The notes beneath the pieces are model-generated. The model did not search any database. It was not told the origin of the DNA and saw nothing but the letters and a program-made list of their open reading frames with translations. DNA of 64,000 nucleotides, from positions 39,142,475 through 39,206,474 of the forward strand of contig OX123205.2 in NCBI GenBank assembly GCA_944739405.2, in the 5' to 3' direction. Source of the DNA: Euclidia mi (taxonomy: Eukaryota > Arthropoda > Insecta > Lepidoptera > Erebidae). Positions 11,015 through 22,226 of this stretch are shown here, one piece after another; the stretch's first letter is position 1; each line of letters starts with the position of its first letter. The translations under genes were made by a program, and so were the position numbers.

Positions 11015-12544
11015 CACTCTATTCTAATATCTCTATGGTTCTGTCACTCTATCCTTTATATCTCTATGGTGTGAATACGTAAATGAAATAACTTACCGCA
11101 AATAACCTGTAAATATTTATCATAATCTACAATTATGTATTATGACTACTCACCGGCTCAATGTCAATATCGATTATATTCTGGAGTACAACCCAAACGG
11201 CAGTAATTTTATTTTCCCAATGTTTTGCAGGAATGCACACCAATTTCTTTGGTAGGGCCAGTCCATGGTATTCAAGGTCAATGGTCTAGGTAGTCTGTGG
11301 GACTGAGGTACGTCACTTTGACATTTCCATGTAAACAATAGCTCCAGCCTCTGCCCTCCATGTAATGTAACAAATAAGAAACCTTAGCAGCATAATAAAA
11401 TTATAAAACGGTAGTTTTTACATTCTCTTTGAGCGATATGCTTAGCAGAGCCAAGGAAGTCCTTGCTTAGATCATATCATTTTTAAGTTTCAACTTATTC
11501 CGCTTATTCGTATGAAACAACTCAAACAACCAGTTAAACCAAACCGAACAAGTTTACTAAAAATAATGTCATGATACGCTAACATGCAAATAAAAATTTG
11601 TGGAAGATGAACAAAGTTTTTACACGATATTAGTCGTCTCTAAGCTATCAACAATAAGAATAAGAAGTTAAAGAAATTGATTGGTTTTAAAGGTACGCCG
11701 TACTGTTTCAATATTTTTTTAGTATCTGTTGTGTTGAGATTTAGAATTAAGTATTTAGATAATTCACTCGCCTTCAGTGGTTATCAATTTCTTGAGTTCC
11801 CACAATATTGAGGAGTAAACTTTTTTCTGTTTAAATTTACTTGTAGATATTTTGATAATTTGCTGTATATTTTGGCACGATTAACATTATGGGTAGGTTT
11901 GTTATTATGATTGTGGATAATAGTGTGGCGCCTTAAAATTAAGAAGCATGGGATGAGAAAATACTTCTTGCTCAATGCTGGTTTACCAAAATCTATCTAT
12001 CTACTGTATTTTAAACGCCAGGGCATTTGACAAAATACCTAATTTTTACCTGCCTCATTAGAAACCTTTGAGAACACTATTATGAGACTCTTGAGTACTG
12101 TTCATAATTGGAGCATGAATAATATTGTCATTGTGTGATGCTGTGTCTATGTCATCTATAGATACAGCCCTTCTGATAGACAATGCCCAGCTAACACTAC
12201 TGGGCAAAAGGTAAAATTTTGCATCAAATGTTCTTTTTGGGATATATAATTAAATTAAAAAAATACTAATAGGTACCTGTTTTATAACCGTGAGAGATTA
12301 AATTTATATAATTATTACTAGTTTATTATTGTGTTATAGTATTACTTGACAATCTCTGTTTTAACCCCTCTGAACTTAAAAGTATAACCATAATATATAT
12401 TAATTAATATTAATTAGGTAATACTCATTAAAATACTTAACTTCTTAATGTGTCTTTCTGAATAATGTAAACAAATCACATTCAAATCATCACTATTGGT
12501 GTACCTAAGTATAAATTGGTACTTTTACAGTAAATAATTATTAT

Positions 12545-12827
12545 ATTTATCTATTACAATATATGCTAAAGTGATTTGGGCATGTGGAGAGGATGGATGA
12601 CGAAAGACTGACCAATCAGATATATAAGGCAAGTGTGAATGGGACAGAACGAAAGGGAAGAAATCCTAAAAACAGGACAGGTTAGAAGTACCCTGAACAG
12701 ATGAGCGTGCATGAAGAATCTGATGGGAGTAGATGAAGCAAGAGTGATATGTCAGGATCGTTGCAAATGGCGTTCTGTAGTCTCTGCCTACCCCTCCGGG
12801 AAACAGGTGTGAGTCTTTGTATGTATG
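12545..12827 (+). mobile_element. 3' end of an RTE-type LINE (right palindrome arm)
   Basis: Mirror copy of 8128-8410, here on the plus strand. It carries the same GHVERMDDERL-like decoded tail and the same CCCCTCCGGGAAACAGGTGT end. Confidence 0.65.
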
Positions 12828-13164
12828 TACAATATATTGTTAAAATGATCATTGAACTTGGTGCGAAGGCAATATAAGTCGGGTAAAGAAACTCAATGTT
12901 AAGGTAATAGAAGCAGAGCAAAGGTCATAGACTCAACAAAGAGAGAATTGAAACACAACAAGGTTCTTCAGTTTGACATAAAAGGAACCAACAGAAATAT
13001 GTTCTATTTGCTTTGATGTTTTAGAATGGCTTCCACCAGATTATTGTTAGAGGGCATGTAGGCTATGACTATGCGAATCTACTACAGTGTGCTAACTTAA
13101 TTAGAAAAATGCCACCACACCGAGATCCAGTCTGTCTGTCCATAGACTAATTGTTAGACTTAAT

Positions 13165-13700
13165 ATAAACTTGAAGATCAAGCAGCTATTATGTTTTTCT
13201 TATCCAAGACTTCTGAAATGATCATTCTGTGCAGACTTCGAAGAGAAACTTCAGTTATTAGAGAAAGTGAGAGAAAGTTATTCCTGACCATCAATTTGGT
13301 TTTAAGCAATATGATTCCAAAATAGAACAAGTCCATCAGGTCACCAATAAAATCAGAGATACCTTAGAAAAAAAACAAAATTAAAAAAATCTCTGCAACT
13401 TCTATACACTGAAAGAATCTAACCTTGAAGGAAGAGTATTTTAAGTGAAAGAAGTCGAAGACTGCTCTGAATTTCAAGACATCAGCAGGTGTGCCTCAGG
13501 GATTGTGACTGGAACCTGTACTAAATTCCATCTACACTGCAGATTTGCCTGAGATACCGGGAATAACTACGACCACATTTGCTGACGTCACTGCTATATT
13601 GGCTAGCAGCGGAAATCCAGCCCAGGCATCACAACTACTGCAGAGCCAATTAAACGAGATGGATGTCTGGTTGTCCCAACTAGAAAATTAAACCCAGTAC
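13165..13700 (+). pseudogene. Jockey-type LINE reverse-transcriptase relic (right palindrome arm)
   Basis: Mirror copy of the relic at 7255-7790, with the same disrupted order: IPDHQFGF, then TSAGVPQG, then FADV in place of FADD. Stops interrupt it. It differs from the left copy at only a few sites, so it died before the inverted duplication. Confidence 0.75.
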
Positions 13701-14133
13701 CACCAAATCGAGAGTAATGCTATATTCTTGAGAAAGAGCAATTGTCTGCCAATATAATTATCTTTATGGCAATCTGCTACCACAAAGTGATAGCGTAAAT
13801 AGAGAGTAAAGAGAGAGGGAACGCGTCAGCACGCCGCGGAATCGATCGCGCTGACGCGTTCTCTCTTTCTTTCTCGCTCTAGTAAATGACGGTCCTAAGT
13901 GACAGAAAAGGATAGAAGCATAGGAAAGTGCGATGCGGTGCTGATAGGTGTAGCTCGACCCTAGGATTCGCAAGAAGGCTTATTACGGGTCAATGTTCAA
14001 GTGTATCAGCACGTTAATCCTGTAATACCTATGATTGGCGAACTAGGATCCACTTTCATGATCTCTGGTTTAAATATAAGTGATGAATCTTTGTATCCTA
14101 TTTATTGATTTTGTATAACGTAAGTATGTTGTA

Positions 14134-14918
14134 ATATGCACACCACGAGTGTGTGAGAGAGATGACGATAGGCGCACGTGCGCTCGAGTTTCGCCGAGTC
14201 GCCGCTCCCGAGCCTCGCGAAGTCGCGACTATCCCAGCGCCAACCTTACGGCATTATAATCTTTCACGAAACGTAATAAAGGTCATACTTGCTTAAGTTA
14301 TTTTTGGGAATCTTATTATTTTAGTTATCCTGTTATTGTTATGGCTTGTCAAGTTGTCAGTTGTCTCTGTTGTCTGTTGTCACTGTTGTCTGTTGTCGAC
14401 GTTGTCGTTGTCGTGAAGTACATATTTAATGTATATATCGGACCAATGCTTTCTTTACAGTGTTTGTGAAACAATAACAGGATAATGACAACAGTTTACA
14501 ATAACAGTTATTACATAATAACGCAACAGGATAATTCATTATTGCAAAACAACCGTTATTGCCATTACTAGTAGAGTGGGGCCTATTCGTGTCCGCCGGT
14601 GGGAGAGAGAACGCAACATTAAAGGCCCCCTGCATCTCTCTCTAACAATACATGCACAACATCAACATTACGCAATGGCGTGCTACCTGTAACTATTATT
14701 TAAATCAGTTTATTAGTAATCAATAGTTTAAAAGTTGTTTTTATTGATACACGAAGATAGTTTGAATTGACAAAAAAGTTTATATATTTTTAAACTATTG
14801 ATTACTGATAAACTGATATAAATAATAGTTACAGGTAGCACGCCACTGCGTAATGTTGATGTTGTGCATGTATTGTTAGAGAGAGATGCAGGGGGCCTTT
14901 AATGTTGCGTTCTCTCTC
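14134..14918 (-). repeat. Inverted copy of the palindrome centre: truncated hAT plus fold-back element
   Basis: Positions pair with 9978-10762 by the rule x to 24896-x. The hAT part (14134-14570) is cut at the palindrome boundary. Its outer end abuts GTAGAGTG (14571-14578), the complement of the CACTCTAC duplication seen at 10318, so the same insertion junction was copied. The fold-back part follows (14579-14918) and diverges from the other copy after about 14918. Confidence 0.85.
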
Positions 14919-15600
14919 GCACCGACGGACACGACACAGTATTGAGTTAAGGCGCACGCAAACTGTTCGGACGCGACTAAAGGCGCACGCAAACTGTTCG
15001 GACGCGACTTACTGTCGCGACAGTTAGTCGCGACACATAGTGTGCACACCCTTTCGGACGCGGCTTTCTGTCGCGTCCGCGTCCGATACAACCATAGACA
15101 CGCCATGCTGTCTATGAGATACACTATGGCTAGGTAGGAGCATATTTTCTTAATTCAGGGCACTAGCAGTTAGCACTATTAGATTATATTATTGGTAGAT
15201 CTTGAAGTAAAGCAGAACTGTTGAATTGAAAGTGAATTTAACATTTTTTGACTATATTCGGTATAAAATAACTACTAAGGACATACCATGGACAGTATAC
15301 GGATGACAGTAAACGTCCGCGGACGTTTGTAAACGTCCGCGGACGTTAACTGTCATTTTCCCAGATTGCTATCGGACGTCTGAACGCTCAAGGTCACGTC
15401 CGCGACAGACGTCCGATAGTGTGCACACTTGAATGGATTTTCCTTGTCCAGATACCCTTCTGTCGCGACAGTAAGTCGCGACAGATAGTTTGTGCGGGCC
15501 TTTAGGTACTGTTCTGCCACTCTATCCTTTATATCTCTATGGGCAGAACAGTACCAACTCAATACTGTGTCGTGTCCGTCGGTGCGAGAGAGAACGCTAC
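14905..15600. repeat. Larger fold-back element with GC-rich internal palindromes
   Basis: The outer arms pair: GCGTTCTCTCTCGCACCGAC and onward through ACACAGTATTGAGTT (14905-14947) against the complementary stretch at 15557-15598. Inside are a doubled GGCGCACGCAAACTGTTCGG motif (14950-15010), TGTCGCGACA palindromes near 15013 and 15461, GTGTGCACAC-type blocks near 15040 and 15419, and two AACGTCCGCGGACGTT palindromes (about 15311-15347). An ATCGGACGTCTG stem is mirrored near 15404. CG-rich palindromic content contrasts with the AT-rich surroundings. No protein-coding capacity. Confidence 0.6.
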
Positions 15601-16455
15601 AGGTTAAAGCATAGAGATATAAAGGATAGAGTGGCAGAACAGTACCTAACTCAATACTGTGTCGTGTCCGTCGCGTCGGTATAAAAATATATAAACTTTT
15701 TGTCACTTCAAACTATCTTCGTGTATCAATAAAAACAACTTTTAAACTATTGATTACTAATAAACTGATTTAAATAATAGTTACAGGTAGCATGCCACTG
15801 CGTAATGTTGATGTTGTGCATGTATTGTTAGAGAGAGATGCAGGGGGCCTTTAATGTTGCGTTCTCTCTCCCACCGGCGGACACGAATAGGCCCACTCTA
15901 TTCTTAATATCTCTATGGGTTAAAGGCCCCCTGCATCTCTCTCTAACAGTACATGCACAACATCAACATTGCGCAATGGCGTGCTACCTGTAACTATTAT
16001 TTATATCAGTTTATCAGTAATCAATAGTTTAAAAATATATAAACTTTTTTGTCACTTCAAACTATCTTCGTGTATCAATAAAAACAACTTTTAAACTATT
16101 GATTACTGATAAACTGATATAAATAATTGTTTTTTTTTTTATGGTCATAGGCGGCAAACGAGCAGACGGATTGCCTGGTGGTAAGCAATTACCGCCGCCC
16201 ATGGACACAAGCAACACCACAGGAGTCACAAGTGCGTTGCCGCCCCTTGGGGTTGGGAAAAGGGATAGGATGAGGAGTGGGATGAGGGAGAAGGAATAGG
16301 GGATAGTTACAGGGAGCACGCCACTGCGTAATGTTGATGTTGTGCATGTATTGTTAGAGAGAGATGCAGGGGGCCCCTTCAACTGTTGCGTTCTCTCTCC
16401 CACCGGCGGACACGAATAGGCCCGACTCTGCCACTCTATTCTTAATATCTCTATG
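15601..16455. repeat. Two further fold-back copies, one split by another repeat
   Basis: Copy 1 (about 15680-15920) and copy 2 (15921-16455) carry the same landmarks as 9948-10325: the loop-side GATACACGAAGATAG complement, the CACGCCACTGCG block, ATGCAGGGGGCC and CACGAATAGGCCC. Both end in ATATCTCTATG-like sequence. In copy 2 the arm is interrupted at 16130-16306 by an unrelated dispersed repeat. AGAGATATAAAGGATAGAG-type end motifs at 15533 and 15610 are probably the real termini of the family. Confidence 0.65.
16130..16306 (+). mobile_element. Short dispersed repeat inserted in a fold-back element
   Basis: Starts with a T-run and GGTCATAGGCGGCAAACGAG, passes through CAATTACCGCCGCCCATGGA and ends with GAGGGAGAAGGAATAGGGGA. 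A close copy in the opposite orientation lies at 53140-53310. Both contain the block TGCGTTGCCGCCCCTTGGGG. It interrupts the fold-back arm between AATAAT and AGTTACAG, so it is younger than that copy. Confidence 0.65.
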
Positions 16456-17302
16456 ATTCACACACATTCATTACATACTATGTAAGGGGACGTGCATAGC
16501 TCTCTATAACTACTGAATTTTCATATTTTATGTTTATTTTACAGTCAGTCCAGATTTAGACCTAACTTCACTAATACGCCTGAACTGTAATAGATCTTAC
16601 AGATTATAGTAGAGACTAGTTAAAATACAGTGGCTTTGAAAATATACAGAGTGTAAAATGACCCATAAGTTTAGAATTATAAAATTAGAATTTACTTTGC
16701 CAATGTGTTCTATAGATGATCTATACACCCATGGATAAGTAGATATTTCGAGCATTGTACGCGTGCACTTTTAATTGCGACTTAAATAATGCCTCAACTT
16801 TAAAAAACGTTCGTTTCCCAGATATTATTTTTGCTTAGTATGACTTGCCATGATGTCCAAAACGAGTAGACTTCGGCTTGGTGATGGATCTTGTGACAAC
16901 CGGTATATTCAGGGTTTGTTCTTGAGAAACTGACTTTTATTTATTCTTTCTGGAACCTACAGCAACTGGACTCAAATAGGACATCAGTTCCTAAAATTTA
17001 GTTTAAATCATTCACAGGGGCAACTTTTCATTCACATTCACCAGATTAGTTTATTCCAAAATGCAAATACGGCTGATCAAGGTTAAGCGAGAAACTTGTT
17101 ACTTATATCGACCAATGTCAAACATGTAACAAACCAATATTGATATTGTGTCGCTGCAAAATACCAAACATGAATGGTGTCATACATACCGTAAAGAAAA
17201 ACACAGCCACACTGAAATTTCTTGAGAGAGTAAAAAGAAATAACAAAATTGCATGACAAATGTTAGTTATTCATTTATGAATAAAATTACCTGCTATACA
17301 TA
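16456..17302. other. Intergenic, no gene seen
   Basis: AT-rich sequence between the fold-back cluster and the next SINE. I see no long frame, no splice-linked exon and no recognisable repeat. Confidence 0.4.
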
Positions 17303-17612
17303 GACTACCTCCGTGGTCCAGTGGATAGCGTATACGACTGCTGATCGGAAGTCCCGGGTTCGATCATAGAGATATTAGAATAGAGTGGCAGAGTGGGGCC
17401 TATTCGTGTCCGCCGGTGGGAGAGAGAACGCAACATTAAAGGCCCTCTGCATCTCTCTCTAACAATACATGCACAACATCAACATTACGCAGTGGCGTGC
17501 TACCTGTAACTATTATTTAAATCAGTTTATTAGTAATCAATTATGGCGAAATGTGGGTGTAATATTACACTTCTGCCTATCCCTTGAGGGATACAGGCGT
17601 GAGTCTGTATAT
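17303..17612 (+). mobile_element. Family-B SINE split by a fold-back fragment
   Basis: The head (17303-17364) has a tRNA-like start with a B-box-like GGGTTCGATC. The tail resumes at 17541 with ATGGCGAAATGTGGGTGTAA and the CTATCCCTTGAGGGATACAG block. These are the two ends of the element seen intact on the minus strand at 29452-29707. Between them, 17365-17540 is one arm of the fold-back family (ATAGAGATATTAGAATAGAG, then GTGTCCGCCGGTGGGAGAGA). The SINE body is missing from the gap, so this was an insertion with deletion. Confidence 0.65.
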
Positions 17613-17875
17613 ATATAAAATTACATACTTCAACGTTTCATTGGCAGGAATTCTCGCATACGTTCGTATTACCTGTTGGCAAAAAACATAATGTTGTTAC
17701 TTTCACTGCCTCATTTGCAAGCTTTGGGTTTTAAGTAATTAGGGCGAAGTAACGTAAGTTAGTCAAATATGGCTATTCCGTAAGTAGGTACAAGCAAAAT
17801 TGGTGGCATACAGACATGAGATATTTTTAACAATATTATTATTTTTTTGAAATATCTTCATTTCATATTGCTTTA

Positions 17876-18375
17876 TTGAAAGAGCTACTGAAGGGCAACC
17901 TTCCATTGTCACTCAAGCGAAAACTCGTTGACATATTATGTATACTGCCTGTCCTAACCTACGGTGCCCAAACTTGGTCCTTGATGGCAATCCAGAAGTC
18001 CAAACTGAAGATTTGCCACAGGGCTATGAAACGTAGTATTCTAGGTGTAAAAGGGACCGACAATGTCCGGAACATCACGCTACGTGCCAAAACACGCATA
18101 GCCGATGTAGGCTTAAAATCTGCCAGGCTGCAGTGGTTGGGGCCGGTCACCTCTGCCGTATGCACCAAGAAAAGTAGGCTTATTAATGATAGTCAGTAGT
18201 AGTTAATATTATGATAGTCAACGACGACGCGGCAGACCTAAACGGATATGGCGGGACGACCTGGATGCATTTGACAGCGACTGGCCGAACATAGCACAGG
18301 ACAGTTATACATAGCGGTCCAAGGGAGAGGTCTTTGCCCAGCCCCCGATCATAGGCTGATTAAAAATAAATATTT
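17876..18375 (+). pseudogene. C-terminal fragment of an RTE-type LINE polyprotein
   Basis: A 107-codon frame (17876-18199) contains the post-catalytic signature of RTE-like reverse transcriptases: LPVLTYGAQTWSL, KICHRAMKRSILGV, RNITLRAKTRIADVG, RLQWLG. After a frame break and stops, the typical end RRGRPKRIWRDDLDAFD appears at about 18220-18270. The catalytic part is absent, so this is a 5'-truncated dead copy. The non-coding tail follows to about 18375. Confidence 0.75.
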
Positions 18376-18427
18376 GTGGAAGAAAGAGAGATATATCAAT
18401 AACCCATATCGACATTACTACATACTG

Positions 18428-18657
18428 TCCGTGTCGTGACGGATTAAGAATACGGATTGTCAGCAAACCATATCATCACATGGGTGTCGTAAGTGCCGAC
18501 AGAGGGAGCATATTATGCAGAGAACAGCACTGTAAGAGAAGGAAAACTTGATACAAACCCTACACCAACCCGTTTGGCCAGCGTGGTATAGTAGGCCAAT
18601 TCCTCCTTTCAAAGGAGAGGCCTAGCCCAGCAGTGGACTTTTAAAGGCTGATGATGA
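18428..18657 (+). mobile_element. LINE-tail-derived short repeat (family D)
   Basis: Begins near GACGGATTAAGAATACGGAT and ends with AGCAGTGGACTTTTAAAGGC followed by GATGATGA. Two more copies lie at 55664-55900 and 56631-56864. The GATGAT tail and the GAGAGGCCTAGCCCAGCAGT block are the usual 3' end of a lepidopteran LINE; the unit probably moves using that LINE's enzymes (inference). Confidence 0.65.
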
Positions 18658-18814
18658 TCGACATTAACAGTAACGTCACTAGTAACCTCTAATACGTAAA
18701 CATGGAAAGTTCCAAACTACGAAAGGAATAATTTTAGGCCATAACAAAGCTAAAAACTGTTAAATTAAGTATAAAAAGAACCTCTTGTAACAATATTTTG
18801 TACAAACTGACAAA

Positions 18815-19035
18815 GACTGCACGGTTGGTGTAGTGGTTTAAGCGGCTGCCTCGCCGCTAGACACTGCGCCGAGTGTCGTGGGTTCGATTCCCACACGAGA
18901 CAACACTTGTGTGATCCATAAATTGTTGTTTCGAGTCTGGGTATTCGTTGTGCCCTTTAGTTGTATGTTTGTTAATTCACCCGCGACACAAGATTTATTA
19001 TGTGCGAGAGTTGTCTTTTCAAAGAGAAAATATAA
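18815..19035 (+). mobile_element. tRNA-derived SINE, family A
   Basis: tRNA-like head from GACTGCACGGTTGGTGTAGT. The A-box-like TGGTGTAGTGG and B-box GGTTCGATTCC are well preserved. The body shows ATTGTTGTTTCGAGTCTGGG and ACCCGCGACACAAGATTTAT. It is a relative of the copy at 2588-2815. Not a functional tRNA gene: a family-wide non-tRNA body follows. Confidence 0.75.
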
Positions 19036-19045
19036 TATAACACTA

Positions 19046-19468
19046 ATCCAATTCAACAATATAAGTCAAAACTTGTTACTTACTTGTCAAGACTAAATTT
19101 ATGTTGATTATAGCTTTATCTTGCACTGCACAGTTCAATTATGCATCCCTAGCAAAGCCTAAAGCGCTGATTTATCTGGTTTTTAGACATATTTAAGCAC
19201 AAAAACAGAATTATTATGTTCCATAGACAACGTTTTGACAGCAGATGTACCACAAAAATCGGCGAAAAATATATGGACACGATTGACATTTGTAATAAAA
19301 TATCTCCATAAGAAAAGTATTCAGTAAACCATGGCTATATCTTCTTTCTGACAAATATATCCCTAAGACAAAACGAGACAACACCATGTTTGGTGGCTTT
19401 AAGTCGATTACGTATATATTTGTATAATGTAATTTTTCTATATGTACAAAGTGCCTTCTCCATATAGT
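19046..19468. other. Intergenic, no gene seen
   Basis: AT-rich stretch between the SINE and the hAT element, with no recognisable gene or repeat. Confidence 0.4.
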
Positions 19469-20165
19469 ATCATATCTAGTAATGGCAATAACGGTTGTTT
19501 TGCAATAATGAATTATCCTGTTGCGTTATTATGTAATAACTGTTATTGTAAACTGTTGTCGTTATCCTGTTATTGTTTCACAAACACTGTAAAGAAAGCA
19601 TTGGTCCGATATATACATTAAATATGTACTTCACGACAACGACAACGTCGACAACAGACAACAGTGACAACAGACAACAGAGACAACTGACAACTTGACA
19701 AGCCATAACAATAACAGGATAACTAAAATAATAAGATTCCCAAAAATAACTTAAGCAAGTATGACCTTTATTACGTTTCGTGAAAGATTATAATGCCGTA
19801 AGGTTGGCGCTGGGATAGTCGCGACTTCGCGAGGCTCGGGAGCGGCGACTCGGCGAAACTCGAGCGCACGTGCGCCTATCGTCATCTCTCTCACACACTC
19901 GTGGTGTGCATATTGCATGCCTACTCTTACCTATCCTGTTGTCATTTTAGCACGATAACAGCACGTGCGCCTATCGTCATCTCTCTCACACACTCGTGGT
20001 GTGCATATTGCATGCCTACTCTTACCTATCCTGTTGTCATTTTAGCACGATAACAGTTTATAACGATAACAGGATAACTCAGTATGCAATAACTCATTAT
20101 TCATTACGCTCAAATAATGCATTACCATAACTGTTATTGTAATAACGACCATAACTAATCATATC
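19469..20165 (+). mobile_element. Second 681-bp hAT-type element, just upstream of a zinc-finger gene
   Basis: The element occupies 19477-20157, between direct 8-bp copies of ATCATATC (19469-19476 and 20158-20165). Sequence and internal organisation, including the duplicated 95-bp unit, match 10326-11006 with no difference noticed. Its right end is 205 bp before the ATG at 20363, so it lies in the presumed promoter or 5' untranslated region of that gene. Near-identity of two copies with clean duplications points to recent activity. Confidence 0.88.
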
Positions 20166-20362
20166 TCGTTTTACACCGATGACAATTTGACAGCTCGAGT
20201 CAATTCTGTCAGTACAGTACAGTATTGTCATAATTGTCAATTTGTCGAAGCAGAATATATTCATTTTGACGATATAAATTATTAAAATCTAGTGAAATCA
20301 TCTTATTACTTGTTAGAGTTTAGATTATGTCGTAATATTGTATCATATAAGACCACTTTAAA

Positions 20363-22226
20363 ATGACTTCAGAAGCGGATATAATACTACCAGCTCTTAA
20401 ATTCTTGACGAGTGAAACTGAGCATATTTGTAGGTTATGTTTTTCTCAAACTGAGGAACAAGAAGTAAATTTGGATGATAGTATGAAGCTCCAAAGAGCA
20501 TATTTCGATGAAACGGTTACATTTATGGAGATGCTCAATGATCTTAACGTAAGTAATTAGTAGACGTATTCCATTTTTATCGTCGTGGTACTGACGCCGT
20601 CTTCTTTATTAAGGTCTCCAATCTGCTCTCACTGTATATGTAGCATATTCAAGATAATATTCAGTATGATTACAGTGTCAAATGCTAAGCATACAGAAAA
20701 TCTAGGTTAAAATAATAGCCAATGATAATGAAGAGATAACTGTACATCAAAACAAAAAATTTTGCTTTTACAGAAAAGATTTAATAGTGTCATAATAGTG
20801 CAGAAACACAACACACAGTGCCAAATCTCAGGCGCACCATAGGCACCAAGTGTAACAATGTGTAGGATAAAATATGCACTTTTATTAAACTGCAACATTT
20901 TCTTGTACATAATAATTATAAGGCCATTGTATTGCAAGTTTTTTTTTGCAGGTTCCATCAGAAGCATCTTTACCACAAGTCCTCTGCATGAATTGTGCTA
21001 CAATGGCTACTAACTCTTTCCTCTTCCAAAAGTTATGCCAATATTCATATCAACAATGGCACTCAACTCTCCGTAAACTGAATGCTAGTCTAGATCAGAC
21101 TGAAAACATAGGCCCTAATATTCAAACAATATATTTAATGGTCAAGGATAAAGACAATACAATATTTACTAGTCGAAAACGTCACACACACAGAACCAAG
21201 AGGCTAGTGTTAGCAAAAATAAAAGACATTATGAAAGCTAAGCATCCATACTTGAAAATAAAACGACAAAAATCCACAGTTATTTGTGAAGAATGTGGAG
21301 AGAAATTCACATCAAATTGTCATCTAGTCAAACATATGAAGGTTCACAGTAACACTCGACATCCATGTCCGCAGTGCCCTAAAGTGTTTAGCACACAATT
21401 GCAATTAGAAGACCATGCTGAACGAGTCCACTATCCAAAAAAGCTTCAATGTCCAAAATGCTCTAAGATGTTCAGCACAAATAAAATGTTAAAATATCAT
21501 GACAAATTACACCATGTGGCTGCTATCTGTAAGTTGTGTTTCGTCCAGTTCCCCTCTAAAAAAGACTTGCGTGCTCATTTAGACAAGCACGACGTCAATA
21601 AATGCCCTCGGTGCAATAAATCATTTCTCAACAAACATACATTCAAGTTCCATTTAAAAATTTGTGGGAACAGTGAGGAGCGTCAACCAAGATTCTTCTG
21701 TGACATTTGTAATAAAGGTTACGCGCGGAAGAATGGTCTGAGAACGCATCTGAAAACAGACCATGGCTTTGGCAATGTACTTACGTGTAATTGGTGTGAT
21801 AAAAAGTTTGATGCAATCAGTCGGTTGAGAAACCATCAAGTGAAACATACAAAGGAGAGAAATTTCCACTGTGACAAATGTGGAGGAAAATTTGTAACGC
21901 AAGCTGCTTTAATATATCATGTGAGGCTACACACAGGAGAAAAGCCTTTCCCTTGTGATCTATGTAATGAGAGTTTTCTTTCGGCGTCAAGACGGATGGA
22001 ACACAAGAGACGAAAGCATTTCGGTCCTACGAAAGAATGTCACGTTTGTCATGTGAAGTTTGTGACTGGACATCAGTTGAGGAAGCATGTTCAAAGGCAC
22101 TATAACCCTCGAAGCAAACTATTTGTACCTGATGTAGAGGAACCGTATATAAGCATTGATTTATCTGTAAACAATAATATGAAAGAACAACAGTTCCCTA
22201 GTATATCCAAATTATTATCTATGTGA
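20363..22226 (+). CDS. ZAD-type C2H2 zinc-finger protein 1 (two exons, 486 aa)
   Basis: Exon 1 is 20363-20548 and exon 2 is 20952-22226, joined in phase 0 (AAC|GTAAGT donor, TTTTTTTGCAG acceptor). The N-terminus is a zinc-finger-associated domain (ZAD): CRLC in exon 1 (about residues 23-26) and CMNC in exon 2 (about residues 73-76) supply the four zinc-binding cysteines. After a basic linker come ten C2H2 fingers (about residues 177-455), the fifth ending HLKIC with Cys as last ligand. One TGEKPF-type linker joins fingers 8 and 9. ZAD proteins are insect nuclear DNA-binding regulators that dimerise through the ZAD (established). Targets are unknown. It converges on the paralogue at 22970-24438 and is similar to the one at 41670. 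It looks intact; a polyadenylation signal lies at 22571-22576. Confidence 0.92.

Larger units (their letters stand above)
11008..14133 (-). repeat. Right arm of giant palindrome (3,126 bp)
   Basis: Reverse complement of 6822-9947, carrying the same LINE relics in the opposite direction (12545-12827 and 13165-13700). Its outer boundary (about 14133) joins directly to a truncated, inverted hAT copy, so the breakpoint of the duplication lies inside that element. Confidence 0.92.

Noticed and set aside
18815..18905. tRNA-like sequences in the SINEs (also at 2588-2815, 29452-29707 and 59158-59408)
   Set aside because: A- and B-box motifs are present, but each is followed by a family-specific body and tail, and the cloverleaf is imperfect. 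They are SINE heads, not tRNA genes.
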